From NCBI RefSeq assembly GCF_019703515.2, contig NC_059388.1, positions 1,005,501-1,069,500 on the forward strand: 64,000 nt of DNA, in the 5' to 3' direction. The DNA is from Myxocyprinus asiaticus (Eukaryota; Chordata; Actinopteri; Cypriniformes; Catostomidae). The position numbers were made by a program, and so were the translations under genes. Numbering within the stretch: position 1 is the first letter of the stretch; each line of letters starts with the position of its first letter. The notes under the pieces are model-generated. The model searched no databases. It was not told the origin of the DNA and saw only the letters and a program-made list of their open reading frames with translations. Positions 52,050 through 63,527 of this stretch are shown piece after piece.

Positions 52050-55000
52050 CTACACCTCTCTCTCCACTGTCCCTCCCCAAGAGCCCTCCAAAAACGCCAG
52101 ATATTTGCCCCACTTTCCCACAAACAAGTCCAAATTTCCCAATCTTCTAGATAACACTTCTTCAAAAGCTGCCACCCTCCCCATCTCCGCACACCACTCC
52201 GGAAATGATGGCGCTCTGTCCGACTTCCAACCCCTTAAAATAACTTGTCTGCCAATCATAATACTAGTCAGAACCTAATTTTTTTTATATTTGTCCCCCA
52301 AATTTATGACTGCCCCATCACCCAAAATACAAAGTCTAGGGCAAAGTAAAATCTGAGTGCCCAAAACGTCACACAAATAACTCTGAACCTTAAACCAAAA
52401 ATCTTGAATCTTAACACACCCCCAAAAGACATGAGTTGTGTCTCCAACTTCTGATTGGCATCGCCAGCAGGTGGGTGTGTCTTTAAAACCAAGCCTAAAT
52501 AATCTAGAGGGGGTCAAATAAAATCCATGTAAAATCTTAAATTGCATAAGGCGAACCCTTGCATCTCTAGATGCAGACTTGACAGTTTTTAGAATCCTAG
52601 TCCACACTTCTTCCTCCAATACCAAGTTCAAATCTTTCTCCCAAAACCTCTTGATAGAAGTTAAAGCTCTGTCCCCCAAACTCTGAATTAGCAGGGAGTA
52701 ATACACTGATGCCTCATGCATTTCCAAAAGCACCTCTTCCAAAGTATCTGCCACTTTAGGGGAGTGTGTGCTACTCCCAAAAACAATACAGAGCAAGTGG
52801 CGCAGCTGTAAATACCTATAAAACAGATCTGGGAATCCCAAAATGATGAACCAAATTATCAAAAGATCTCAACACTCCACTCTCATATAGGTCACCGAGT
52901 GTAGTAACCCCCCTCACAATCCACTCTGACCAACAGAAAGGGGACTTATTGATATGTAATTTAGGGTTCAGCCATATGCTTGATGCAACATTTCAATAAA
53001 TGTCCGAATTAAACACTCCGAACACTTTTGTCCAAACCACGTGCAAATGCGAGATAACGGGAGTGACTTAACTTCTCCGGTTAGTTTGATAGAAAGGCTT
53101 TGCAATGGAGAAATAGGGGCAAGGACTTCCTGTTCAATACGAAATCAGGGAGGGGCTCTCTCAGATGGAAGCGACCAATGAGCCAAATGTCTGAGACTGA
53201 ATGCATAATAATAAAACAAAATCTTGGGTAGGCCTAGCCCACCTTTGTCAATTGGCCTATATAACTTGTTGAAATGTAATCTGGGACGTTTACCATTCCA
53301 AATAAAGGACTTCGCTATGCTATCAAATTGCTTGAAATAAGAGAGGGGGACATCTGTAGGGAGAGATTATATCAGGTAGTTGAATTTTGGAATACAATTC
53401 ATTTTAATAACATTAACCTTCCCAATCACAGATAAATGTAATGAAGCCCACCTACTCACTTCACTCGAAAACCTTTTTATTAAATGGTCGAAATTAACTC
53501 TAACTAAATAACACAAATTAGCTGGGAATAAAATGCCCAAATACTTAATGCCCTGTTTGGGCCACTGGAAGGTGGCTGGCTGAAAATCCATTACTGGGCA
53601 GTACGCTGTCAGAGCCAAAGCTTCGGATTTAGAACAATTGATACTGCAACCTGAGAAATTAGAGAAGGAACTATTAATCTTGTGGAGACAAGGCATAGAT
53701 CTAATGTAGTCAGAGATGAATAATAAAATATAATCCGCATAAAGCAAAAGCTTATGCGCCACACCTCCCGCCATCAGCCCTGGAAAATCATCCTCCTTTC
53801 TTATCGTGGCTGCTAATGGTTCCAGGGCAAGACAGAACAATAATGGGGAAAGAGGGCAACCCTGCCGGGTGCCCCTGTCCAGAGTAAAATATTCTGAAAT
53901 TAATCCATTTGTTTGTACCGCCGCTACCAGGTGTCTATAAAGTAACTTAATCCATTCAATAAAAGTATTCCCGAACCCGTATATTTCCAAAATCTTAAAA
54001 AGATAATCCCATTCTACCATATCAAACGCCTCTTCGGCGTCAAGTGAGATGGCAGCGACCAGAGACTGATCATTCGCCACTGACCACATGATATTGATGA
54101 AATGCCTAATGTTATCAGAAGAGCTATGGTCCTGAATAAACCCCACCTGATCTATATGTATAAGAGATGTCAAAACTTAATTGGTTAGCCAGAATTTTTG
54201 ACAAAAATTTTATGTCTAGCTGGATCAGGGAAATTGGACAATAACTCTCACACTAGCTTGGATCTTTGTCCTTTTTGAGAATCAGACTGATCCAGATTTT
54301 GTGATGGTTGGAGGAAGCTTTCCATTCTTTAATGATTCCGTATAAACTTCTAACAAAAGTGGAGCCAGTTCTGTAGCATAAGATGTAAACAATTCAGTGG
54401 CAAAGCCATCTGGCCCGCAGCCTGTAGGCAGGGCCTTAATTACCTCATCAAGCTCCTCCAAGTTTATCTCAGAAGCAAGATAATTTTTTTGTTCAGTCGT
54501 CGGTTTAGGGAGATCTAATGGTTCCACAAAGTTTCTAATATCTTCATCAGTAGATGAAGATGTGGAACTATAGAGTTCAAGGATTCTTTAAAAGCATTAT
54601 TAATATCAATGGTGGGGGTATATATTTCACCACCAGCAGATTTCACTGAGGGAATGGTAGAAAAAGATTCTCACTGCTTTATATATCTAGCCAAAAGCTT
54701 CCCTGCTTTGTCCCCCAACTCAAAGTACGACTGTCTTGCCCTGAATAGCCAAAACGCCACCTTCCGTGACAAAATAGTATTATATCTGTATTTCAATCGG
54801 GTCAATTCTCTGAGGCCATCAGATGACATTCGCCGCTTCAGCTCTGTCTCAATAGTTTTAATATTCTCTTCCAACTCCACAAGTTCTCGTGCTTTGGATT
54901 TTTTGATGAATGAGGCATACTGTATGATCCGACCCCTAAGAACCGCCTTAAGTGCTTCCCAAGCCACGCCCACAGAGGATACTGAGGACCAGTTGGTCTC

Positions 55001-55950
55001 CATATAAACATTGATTTCAGCCTTTAACATTTGTTTGAAATCAGGATTTTGCAAAAGGGATACATTAAAGCACCAACTATATCATTTATATTTCTCTATA
55101 TGTGGCAGCACCTCTACACTTACCAGGGCATGATCTGAGACTAATATGTTTCCAGCTAAGCAATCAACAACAGATGAAATGAGGGATTTAGACATATAAA
55201 ATAAATCTATTCTATAGTAAATCTTATGGACTGATGAAAAAAATGTATAGTCCCTACTAGTTGGGTTCAAAAGTCTCCAAATATCTGTAAGACCAAGTCA
55301 GTGTTACTCTTTGAGTAGCTCAGTGGTAAAGACACTGGCTACCACCCCTGGAGTTCACTAGTTCAAATCCCAGGGCTGAGTGACTCCAGCCAGGTCTCCT
55401 AAGCAACCAAATTGGCCCAGTTGCTAGGGAGGGTAGAGTCACATGGGGTAGCCTCCTCGTTATCGCTATAATGTGGTTCGTTCTCGGTGGGGCGCATGGT
55501 GAGTTGAGCATGGTTGCCGCGGTGGATGGCGTGAAGCCTCCACATGCACTATGTCTCCGTGGCAGCGCGCTCAACAAGCCACGTGATAAGATACAACGTG
55601 ACGTGACGATCTCAGACATGGAGGCAACTGGGATTCAGTCCTCCACCACCCAGACTGAGGCGAATCACTACGCAACCACGAGGACTTAAAAGCACATTGG
55701 GAATTGGGCATTCCAAATTGCGAGAAAAAGTGGAAAAATCCAAAAAATAAATAAAAATAAAATGTTGCTTCAGGGGGTTTACACACTTTTGCTTCACTAT
55801 GATCAAGGAATGAGTCCATCACTAGATTAAAGTCTCCTCCCAATATTATATCATGAGGGGTGCCAGCGGCTTGCAACATCCCTTCAAGATCTATATAAAT
55901 GCCCTAATCCACAGCATTAGGTGCGTAAATATTAGCCAAAATCAACCTTT
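52050..55950 (-). pseudogene. L1-c ORF2, multiply broken, catalytic YADD changed to YADY
   Basis: Frames from C- to N-terminus: 52050-52259 and 52275-52862 (TCWRCQSEVGDTTHVFWGC, Cys/His cluster), 53367-54173 (RT: SLDAEEAFDMVEWDYLF, GTRQGCPLSPLLFCLALEPL, then LLLYADYILLFISD), 54282-54527 (TGCGPDGFATELF), 54671-55054, 55082-55270 (end of endonuclease) and 55571-55879 (GGDFNLVMDSFLDHSEAKV). The RT catalytic box has Asp-to-Tyr at its second Asp. The SINE interrupts the endonuclease between the last two pieces. The start of the endonuclease (HVF...QETRLSL-like, near 56120) is also damaged. Confidence 0.85.
55311..55762 (+). mobile_element. tRNA-headed SINE (about 450 bp)
   Basis: The head has a pol III A box (TAGCTCAGTGGT, 55316-55327) and B box (GTTCAAATCC, 55361-55370). 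The body runs through GGGTAGAGTCACATGGGG, GCCTCCACATGCACTATG and AGCCACGTGATAAGAT to an A-rich tail (AAAAAATAAATAAAAATAAA). The flanks TGTTACTCT and TGTTGCTTC are a diverged target duplication; L1-b has this spot uninterrupted (TGTTGCTCTAGG, 29137). I associate this long body with cypriniform SINEs. Confidence 0.85.
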
Positions 55951-56429
55951 TCCCTTAATTTCAGCTAAAACAATAATGACTCATCCTAATTTATCATTAA
56001 TCTGTTTGAGACATTTGAAGATGTTTATTTATCAATATAATGACTCCCTTGCTTTTACTTGACCCAACACTTAAGAAAACATGTCCACCCCATATCTTCC
56101 CAAATTTTCCAGCTTCCTGCAGGGAAAGACGAGTTTCTTGAAGAAACACAATATCATATTTCTTACCTTTAAGAAAAGAAATAACCTTCCTTTTTTATAG
56201 GATGCCCCAACCCATTCACATTCCATGTGGAGAGAGACAATCCACTCATATTAACATTTGACATTTTGATATACGTAATAGAAAAAATTAATTGTCAAAA
56301 ACAAAATTATAAAGACCACATTTCAGCATTAGTGCAACAATAAAACCCCGAACTTCCCCCTGAACAAAACAAACAGAAAAGAGAAAAATGTGCGCATTAA
56401 CCCCACGCCCAACAGGCGTCTATCCCTCT

Positions 56430-57160
56430 AAACTCAGAGTCCATGCACGCCTACGAGAACCCCCATGGCAACTTTGCCATTGGATTGCTCAAGACCGGTG
56501 CTTCTATACAAATTTTGTGAGGCAAAATTACATAACAGAAAATACTTTGTAAAACAAACTCCAGCCATTAGAAGGCATAAGCACAAAGAACAAGCAGATT
56601 CATCCACAGCTGTCCCGAAGTTATGTTCCTCCACAAAACAAACTCCAGCCGCTAGGCGGAACCAGCACAAAAAGAAATAAAACAGGCGTCCCGGTTCCTC
56701 GGATGGTCAAGTGTATATTTAATGAGTCAAGTTGTCTCTGAGGCCACATTAGAAACACACCATGATTTCCTCAGTCCATCAACTCTATAAAAGACATCGC
56801 TTTTTGTTGTAGGCATGTAGATATTTTGCAGTCATCATTATCACTGGCCGGGAACTTCAGTGTAAAAGTGATATTCCGTCAATGCAAAAGTTTCTTGAAG
56901 GAGTGTTCTTCCACAAAACAAACTCCAGCCGCTAAGCGGAACCAACACAAAAAGAAACAAAAATGGTGCCCAGCTTCCTCAGACAGCGAGTAATCCACTC
57001 ACATGAGAAACACCAAATGGCCTACTCACTCCAATGTTTTAATGAAGGACAGTGCTTGCTTGGGGCATAAAAATACTTTGCGGCCATACTTGGTATTTAT
57101 ACTCAGTTTGGCCGGGAACATCAGTGCAAAAGCGATCTTCCGTTGATGTAAATGTTTCTT
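56430..57160 (-). repeat. L1-c inter-ORF spacer with imperfect repeats
   Basis: Three blocks carry CAAACTCCAGCC(G/A)(C/T)TA followed by GGCGGAACCA or similar (near 56570, 56640 and 56925), each followed by ACAAAAAGAAA(T/C)AAAA and GGC(G/A)TCCCGGTTCC or GCCCAGCTTCC. Each is then followed by a TATAAAAGACAT / AATACTTTGCGGCC / GGCCGGGAAC series. L1-b has the same plan. Confidence 0.65.
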
Positions 57161-57196
57161 GCATTCCTTTAACCTATCACGTTTCTCTCGTCGAAT

Positions 57197-57655
57197 TCAC
57201 AAAGTCTGGGAACAAGAAAATGTTGTGATTCTTCCAAGAAAGCTTTCCTTTCTCCTCGCCTCGCGTAACACAAGATCTTTATCGGATGCTCTCAGGAATT
57301 TGGCCAAGATTGATCGGGGCCTGTCTCCCTCAGCCGATCTACGAGCCGGGACTCTGTGAGCTCGCTCGATTTCCAGCTTATGGTCTGCTATGTCAAGCAG
57401 ACTCGGGAAGAGCTCGTCTAGGAATTTCACCATATCTCTGCCCTCCTCATGCTCAGGAATTCCAAGAATTCGGATGTTATTCCTGCGGCTCCTATTGTCA
57501 AGATCTTCAAGTTTTTCAAGAACGTGTTCCAAATCAACTTTGGTCACCGGTGGATTATCAGATAATTCCCTCTCCGATGACTCCAGATAATCAATCCGCT
57601 TCTCAACATCTGCCACTCTTGTAACCAACTCAGAGAATTTTGTTTCCATCGCCAT
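57197..57655 (-). pseudogene. L1-c ORF1 (RNA-binding protein), C-terminal two thirds
   Basis: 152 open codons: coiled-coil end (METKFSELVTRVADVEKRID), a linker, then the RNA-recognition domain (NRSRRNNIRILGIPEHEEGR and ELERAHRV-like KLEIERAHRVPARRS) and C-terminal RSILAKFLRASDKDLVLREA. Its N-terminal part (to about 57850) is present but has a stop near 57660. The frame is intact where L1-b is split by L2-b, and it gives the uninterrupted reference for that insertion. Confidence 0.8.
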
Positions 57656-57990
57656 AATTGATCAACGTATTATAGCGAGATCTTCTAAATCAGCTAGAAC
57701 TTTTGTCAGCATCACAAACATGTTGGACAGTTGACCCTGGATTTCTCCCATCGCACCGTTCAAACCGAGTCCCTGGTCCGCAGGCCCGTCAGAGGTTTCA
57801 GCTTGAAGCACGTAAGTGTCTTTTAATATCTCCAGATTTTGAATTTTTTTGACATATTGACTTCAAAGAGCAAATATGTAGCAGGGTGTATAAAATCTCA
57901 CCAGATTATAACACAAAAATAACTAAAAACTAGCAAAGTCCGCAGAGCTCGTCGCCTACACGTCCGCTCCTCGTATGGCATCACGTGACT

Positions 57991-58331
57991 CCTTTTAATA
58001 ATATTGTTAGTTTTTTTAATAATATTGACCCCTGATGTAGAGAATGTGTTAATTTGTATAATAAATTATCAGGAAAGTAGAGATGATAAAATAATTTTCA
58101 ATTATGCTTAGCCTTTATCAAGTTTTTTCTAATGCCTGATAGAAAAGTATCAACTTTTGTAGAGCAATACTTCAGGCAGAACATTCCAACAGTCACAAAC
58201 TTCAGAAAATTGTGCATCATGCATTAGATTAGAATGAGAACAACTATTTCTGGGCTTAAAAGATACAAGAACTAAATCAATGTGGAACATTGTATCTCAA
58301 AAGGAGTACAATGTGGCCCCCCATGTGCTAC
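57991..58331. other. Unassigned AT-rich region
   Basis: No feature recognised. It may be remnant flank of L1-d but the match is not convincing. Confidence 0.35.
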
Positions 58332-59058
58332 TTAAAAAATAGTTCACACAAAAATGAAAATTCTCTCATCATTTACTCACCCTCATGCCATCCCAGATGT
58401 GTATGAATTTCTTTCTTCAGCAGAACACAAATGAAGATATTTAGAAGAATATTTCAGCTCTGTAGGTCCATACAATACAAGTGAATGGATGCCAAAATTT
58501 TGTCGCTCCAAAAAGAACATAAAGGCAGCACAAAATTAATCCATATGACTCCAGTGATTAAATCCATGACTTCTGAATTTATATGATAGGTGTGGGTGAC
58601 AAACAGATAAATATTTAAGTCAATTTGTGCTAGAAATTTTTCTCCCTGCCCAGTAGATGGCGATATGCATGAAGAATGTGAATCACCAAAAAACAAAAGA
58701 AGAAGAAAGTGAAAGTTAAAGTGGAGATTGACAGAGCAGGGAGGAGAATTTATAGTAAATATTGACTTAAATATTGATCTGTTTCTCACCCATCCTGTCA
58801 TGTCTCTTCTGAAGACATGGATTTAACCACTGGAGTCACATGGATTAGGCTACTTTTCAGCTGACTTGTGTGATTTTTGGAGCTTCAAAATTTTGGCACC
58901 CATTCACTTGCATTGTATGGACCAAAAGAGCTGAGATATTCTTCTAAATATCTTAATTTGTGTTCTGCTGAAGAAAGAAAGTCATTCACATCCAAGATGG
59001 CATAAGGGTGACTAAATGATGAGAGAATTTAAATTTTTGTATGAATTATTCCTTTAAA
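58332..59058. mobile_element. Palindromic fold-back MITE (about 727 bp)
   Basis: The left arm (TAGTTCACACAAAAATGAAA, CTCTCATCATTTACTCACCC ... ACAAATGAAGATATTTAGAA) is mirrored at the right (TTCTAAATATCTTAATTTGT ... GGTGACTAAATGATGAGAG, TTTTTGTATGAATTATTCC). Arms are about 160 bases with mismatches. A similar palindromic element is very common in cyprinid genomes; no transposase is encoded. Edges are set by TTAAA-like ends. Confidence 0.85.
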
Positions 59059-59542
59059 GCCCGATGTGGCCCCTGTACCAAACAATTGCTCTACCGCCTT
59101 TATTGTGCGGGACATGATGCGCCAAGTGACCCTGCTTTTTTAGTGTTGTGTTTTTGTTTTTTTGTTTTTTGTTTTTTTTGCATTCCTTGCATTGTTTTGA
59201 ACATGTTTTATGTGCAACAATAACTCTCTCAGTAGGCATTAAGGGAAATTTAGAACCTACACACAAACTGATTTTAATGTAATTGTTTCATACATAATGA
59301 TATTGAAAATAACTTTTTCATCTTTTCATTTCTGTAATCATGTCGCCCTTTTATTTTTTTTAATCAGATTCATGTAGTGTTTACAGTATCATAGATAAGT
59401 GATGTATTTTAAAAGTTGTCAATCACAAACACCTATAAAATACCTATATTTTTTATGCTTTCTGGCAAACAGCCATAAAATGGAATGTAAATTACAGTAT
59501 GTGTGCTATATTTTTAAATTCCAGCATCGAGGTTTTATTATA
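59059..59542. other. Unassigned region
   Basis: T-rich and AT-rich, nothing recognised. Confidence 0.4.
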
Positions 59543-59711
59543 CAGGGGCATAGATTTCACAACTCAGTACTCAATACTCACTACTCATGAGTACTTTTAA
59601 ATGAGCTACTCTTTCTCTCTAACTTGAGTTGTTTTTAGGAAAGGTACTTTTACTCTACTCAAACTAATACTTTTACTTGAGTATTATTTTTCAGTACTCT
59701 TTCCACCCCTG
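59543..59711. repeat. hAT-like MITE
   Basis: Starts CAGGGGCATAG and ends TCTTTCCACCCCTG, with TACTTTTACTCTACTCAAAC and CTTGAGTATTATTTTTCAGT inside, the composition of a common fish hAT-like MITE. The flanks do not show an 8-base duplication. Confidence 0.6.
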
Positions 59712-60066
59712 GTATACAGTATATTGGAATATAAATTATAGACCCCCATTCATAAAAAAACATCAGATAGAATACAGTTTGCATGATTTGTAATGACTCA
59801 TTAGGTTTATAGGAAGGCTAATGTGATGTTTGTGCTTTCTGTTACACACAATTACAGCAAAAATATTTTATCGTTACAATGGTCAAACTGTGTTCATACA
59901 TTTATTTGCTAGGTGCAGCGCAAAAGTTGGACTAATGTGTTTAATACTAATAAAAATAATATGTTTTATTTGTAAGTGCAAGTGTAATACAATTAAATGG
60001 CAGTAGAGCAGTTAGAAGTAGTTACAAGAAGTTAAAAGTCCAAATTTAACTAATTGTATAACTAAA
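59712..60066. other. Unassigned region
   Basis: AT-rich, nothing recognised. Confidence 0.4.
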
Positions 60067-60413
60067 TATCAGAATCAGAATGAGCTTTATTGCCAAGTAT
60101 GGTTACACATACAAGGAATTTGTCTTTGTGACAGGAGCTTCCAGTGTACAACCATACAAGAACAATACAAAAACAGCAGCAAGACATAGATAATAATAAA
60201 AAAACAAAATATTTATACACATACGTACAGACACACACATACATACATACACACATACATACATACACACATAGACAGGGGTAGTGCAAATCTAATACAG
60301 TCTGTTATGTACAGTGCACATTTTTATTTTATTTTTTTCAGAGGAATGAAATGGCAGAAGAGGTTGGATGTGTTGGATAAATATAAGAAGACTAAACTGT
60401 GTATTGCACATAG

Positions 60414-62242
60414 TTATTGCTCAATGGGGCAATTTAACGGTTCATGAGATGGATAGCCTGAGGGGAAAAAACTGTTCCTGTGCCTGACGGTTCTGGTGCT
60501 CAGAGCTTTGAAGCGTCGGCCAGAAGGCAACAGTTCAAAAAGGTAGTGGGCAGGGTGAGTGGGGTCCAGAGTGATTTTTCCAGCCTTTTTCCTCACTCCG
60601 GAAGTGTATAGTTCTTGAAGGGGGGCAGGGGGCAACCAATAATCCTCTCAGCAGTCCGAACTGTCCTTTGTAGTCTTCTGATGTCTGATTTCGTAGCTGA
60701 ACCAAACCAGACAGTTATTGAAGTGCAGAGGACTGACTCAATGACTGCTGAATAGAACTGTATCAGCAGCGCCTGTGGCAGGTTGAATTTCCTCAGCTGG
60801 CGAAGGAAGTAAAACCTCTGCTGGGCCTTTTTCACAATGGAGTCAATGTGGGTCTCCCACTTCAGGTCATGTGAGATGGTAGTGCCCAGGAACCTGAATG
60901 ACTCCACTGCTGCCACAGTGCTGTTTAGAATGGTGAGGGGGGTCAGTGTTGGGGTGTTCCTCCTAAAGTCCACAATCATCTCCACCGTTCTGAGCGTGTT
61001 CAGCTCAAGGTTGTTTTGACCAGACTGCCAGCTGTTTAATCTCCCTTCTGTATGCAGGCTCATCGTCATCTCGGATGAGGCCGATGACAGTGGTGTCATC
61101 TGCAAACTTCAGGAGCTTGACAGAGGGGTCCTTGGCGATGCAGTCATTGGTGTAGAGGGAGAAGAGTAGTGGGGAGAGCACACATCCATGGGGGCACCAG
61201 TGCTGATTGTACAGGTGTTGGAAGTGAGTTTCCCCTGTCTCACAAGCTGCTGCCTGTCTGTCAGAAAGCTGGTAATCCACTGACAGATAGACAAGGGAAC
61301 AGAGAGTTGGTGTAATTTATTCTGGAGTATATCTGGTATGATGGTGTTGAAAGCCGAACTGAAGTCCACAAAAAGGATCCTTGCATATGTCCCTGGTCTG
61401 TCCAGATGTTGCAGGATATGATGCAATCCCATGTTGACTGCATCATCCACAGACCTGTTTGCTCGATAAGCAAATTGAAGGGGATCTAGAAAGGGTCCAG
61501 TGATGTTATTCAGGTGGGCCAACACCAGTCTCTCAAATGATTTCATGACCACAGACATCAGGGCGACAGGTCTGTAGTCATTAAATCCTGTGATTTTTGG
61601 TTTCTTTGGGATGGGGATGATAGTGGAACATTTGAAGCAGCATGGGACATCACACTGCTCCAGTGATCTATTGAAGATCTTTGTGAAGATGGGGGCCAGC
61701 TGGTTAGCACAGGATCGAAGACATGCAGGTGAAACGCCATCTGGGCCCTGTGCTTTCCTTATCCTTTGTTGTCGAATGCTGCGGCTCACATCATCTTCAC
61801 AGATCTTAAGTGCAGGTTGAGTAGCAGGAGGGGGGAGGAGGGGGGTTGCAGGAGGTGTTGGTGTTTGTGTGAAGTGAAGGTCAGAGTGGGTGTGGGTTGT
61901 TAGATTGGGCCTTTCAAATCTACAGTAGAACACATTCAGGTTGTCAGCCAGTTGTTGGTCCACCACAGGGTTGGGGGCAGGAGTCCTGTAATTCGAAAGT
62001 TGTTTCATGCCACTCCACACTGATGCAGGGTCGTTAGCTGAAAACTTGTTTTTCAGCTTCTCAGAGTATCTTCTTTTAGCCACTCTGATTCCCTTATTCA
62101 GTGTGTTCCTGGCCTGATTGTACAAGACTTTATCCCCAACTCTGTAAGCATCCTCTTTGGCCTGACGAAGCTGCCTGAGTTCCGCTGTAAACCATGGTTT
62201 GTCATTGTTAAACTTTAAATAAGTCCTAGTAGGAATGCACAT
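60414..62242 (-). pseudogene. L2-d reverse transcriptase, frameshifted
   Basis: 61109-62242 covers the linker and RT fingers/palm (ITGFNDYRPVALMSVVMKSF, ILFVDFSSAFNTI) and breaks in GAP(Q)GC-: the text reads GAPMDVCSPHYSS, an indel near 61195. 61005-61280 resumes with CVLSPLLFSLYTND and [17 protein letters not shown]. 60593-61105 has the thumb (FRFLGTTISHDLKWETHID) and 60414-60635 the C-terminus (LFELLPSGRRFKALSTRTVR). The catalytic box FADD is intact, unlike L2-a. Confidence 0.85.
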
Positions 62243-62578
62243 ATCCTCACAAAAACTGATAGATGGTGTAACAGTATCTGTGAGCTAGTCCAGATTGGTG
62301 TCTTTAGCCTCAAATACACTCCAATCAGTGCAGTCAAAGCAGGCTTGCAGTTCCAGCTCTGCTTCGTTGGTCCATCACTTTACAGTCCTTAATACAGGCT
62401 TAGCAGTTTTAAATTTCTGTCTGTAGGTTGGAAGAAGATGAACCAGACAGTGATCAGATAGTCCCAAAGCTGCTCTAAGAACAGAGCGATATGCATCCTT
62501 TATTGTTGTGTAGCAGTGATCTAGTATATTTCTGTCTCTGGTTGGGCATGTAATGTGCTGTTTGTATTAGGGCAGTTC

Positions 62579-63177
62579 TCAAGTGAGCTTTGCTTTGTTA
62601 AAATCCCCAAGAATGATAATAACTGAGTCCGGGAATTGTTGTTCTGTGTCTGTGATTTGATCAGTCAGCTGTTGCAGTGCTGTGTTCAAACATGCTTTTG
62701 GTGCGATATACACACTCACCAGAATAAATGAGGAAAAATCCCACGGTGAATAGAAAGGCTTACAGTTAATAAAGAGCGTTTCCAATTTAACGTTGTTACA
62801 TCTGTACACCAACTTTCATTGATGTAAAAGCATGTTCCACTGCCTCTCGTTTTCCCAGTTAACTCCTCGATGCGATCTGCTCTGAACAGCTGAAAGCCCG
62901 GCAGATGTAACGTACTGTCCGGAATGGCTTCACTAAGCCAGGTTTCTGTGAAGCACAAGGCAGCAGAGTTTGAAAAGTCCTTGTTTGTGCGGGTGAGGAG
63001 ATGTAGTTCGTCCATTTTGTTAGGGAGAGAGCGGAGATTTGCTAGATGAATGCTCGACAGCGTTGTACGGAAGCCACGCCGACGGAGCCTGACCAGCGCA
63101 CCTGCTCGTCTCCCTCGCCTGTGTCTCATAGCACGTTTAAACAACACAGCCGCGCCTCCGACTAGAATGTTAAACAA
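62579..63177 (-). pseudogene. L2-d AP-type endonuclease, frameshifted
   Basis: 62716-63177 opens with an Arg-rich N-terminus, then NLRSLPNKMDELHLLTRTNK, CFTETWLSEAIPDS (metal-binding Glu) and LPGFQLFRADR. 62579-62812 continues in another phase with LVSVYIAPKACLNTALQQL and IILGDFNKAKLT (GDFN motif). The closing SDH motif (LSDHCLVHLLPTY) is read near 62450 after stops. The endonuclease nicks target DNA to start reverse transcription. Frames are broken, so inactive. Confidence 0.8.
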
Positions 63178-63350
63178 AATGTCCGAATATTCAAAATCCG
63201 GGGAAAAGACTGACTGGTGTATGCTGTCGAATTTTCAGCAGTTCGGCTCTGGTAAAACTGACTGAAAAAGATTACTAAACACAGGACAAACAAACAAAAA
63301 TAACAAAACAATAGAAGCGCTCCACAACGAGGCAGCCATCTGCGGCGCCA

Positions 63351-63491
63351 TCATGATGATGCCATCAATATGAAACTGTTAATAATATAAGTAATACGCC
63401 TTAATACTGTAATACCATGGTATTTTTTGTGATGGTTATCATACTGTGAAAATCTCATACTGTTACACCCCTAGTGTATACAAATTATACA

Positions 63492-63527
<36 letters not shown>

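Larger units (their letters stand above)
51318..57990 (-). mobile_element. L1-c: long L1/Tx1-type LINE carrying a solo LTR and a SINE
   Basis: Minus orientation and same family as L1-b. The 3' end is at 51318 (T run then GTAATTAACATTTTTTTTAT, as at 25637 in L1-b). ORF2 is about 52050-55950 in pieces, the inter-ORF spacer with repeats is about 56430-57160, ORF1 is 57197-57655 plus damaged sequence to about 57850, and the 5' end near 57990 (GGCATCACGTGACTCC, compare GGTGTCATGTGACCCC in L1-b). Inserts: solo LTR 51460-51958 in the 3' UTR and SINE 55311-55762 in the endonuclease. No clear target duplication: the left flank is L1-d, and the right flank could not be matched to it. Confidence 0.85.
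60067..63350 (-). mobile_element. L2-d: nearly full-length L2/CR1-type LINE
   Basis: Minus orientation: 5' end near 63350 (GGCGCCGCAGATGGCTGCC), endonuclease, RT, 3' UTR, and 3' end at 60067 where the plus strand reads ATCAGAATCAGAATGAGC, the complement of the TGATTCTGATTCTGA tail of L2-a. It is the same family as L2-a and about 0.9 kb longer at the 5' side. The reading frame is broken at about 62579-62716, near 62280-62380 (stops), at 61109, and near 60600. Confidence 0.88.

Noticed and set aside
55311..55385. tRNA gene
   Set aside because: The A and B boxes belong to the head of a SINE with a long body and A-rich tail, not a free tRNA gene.
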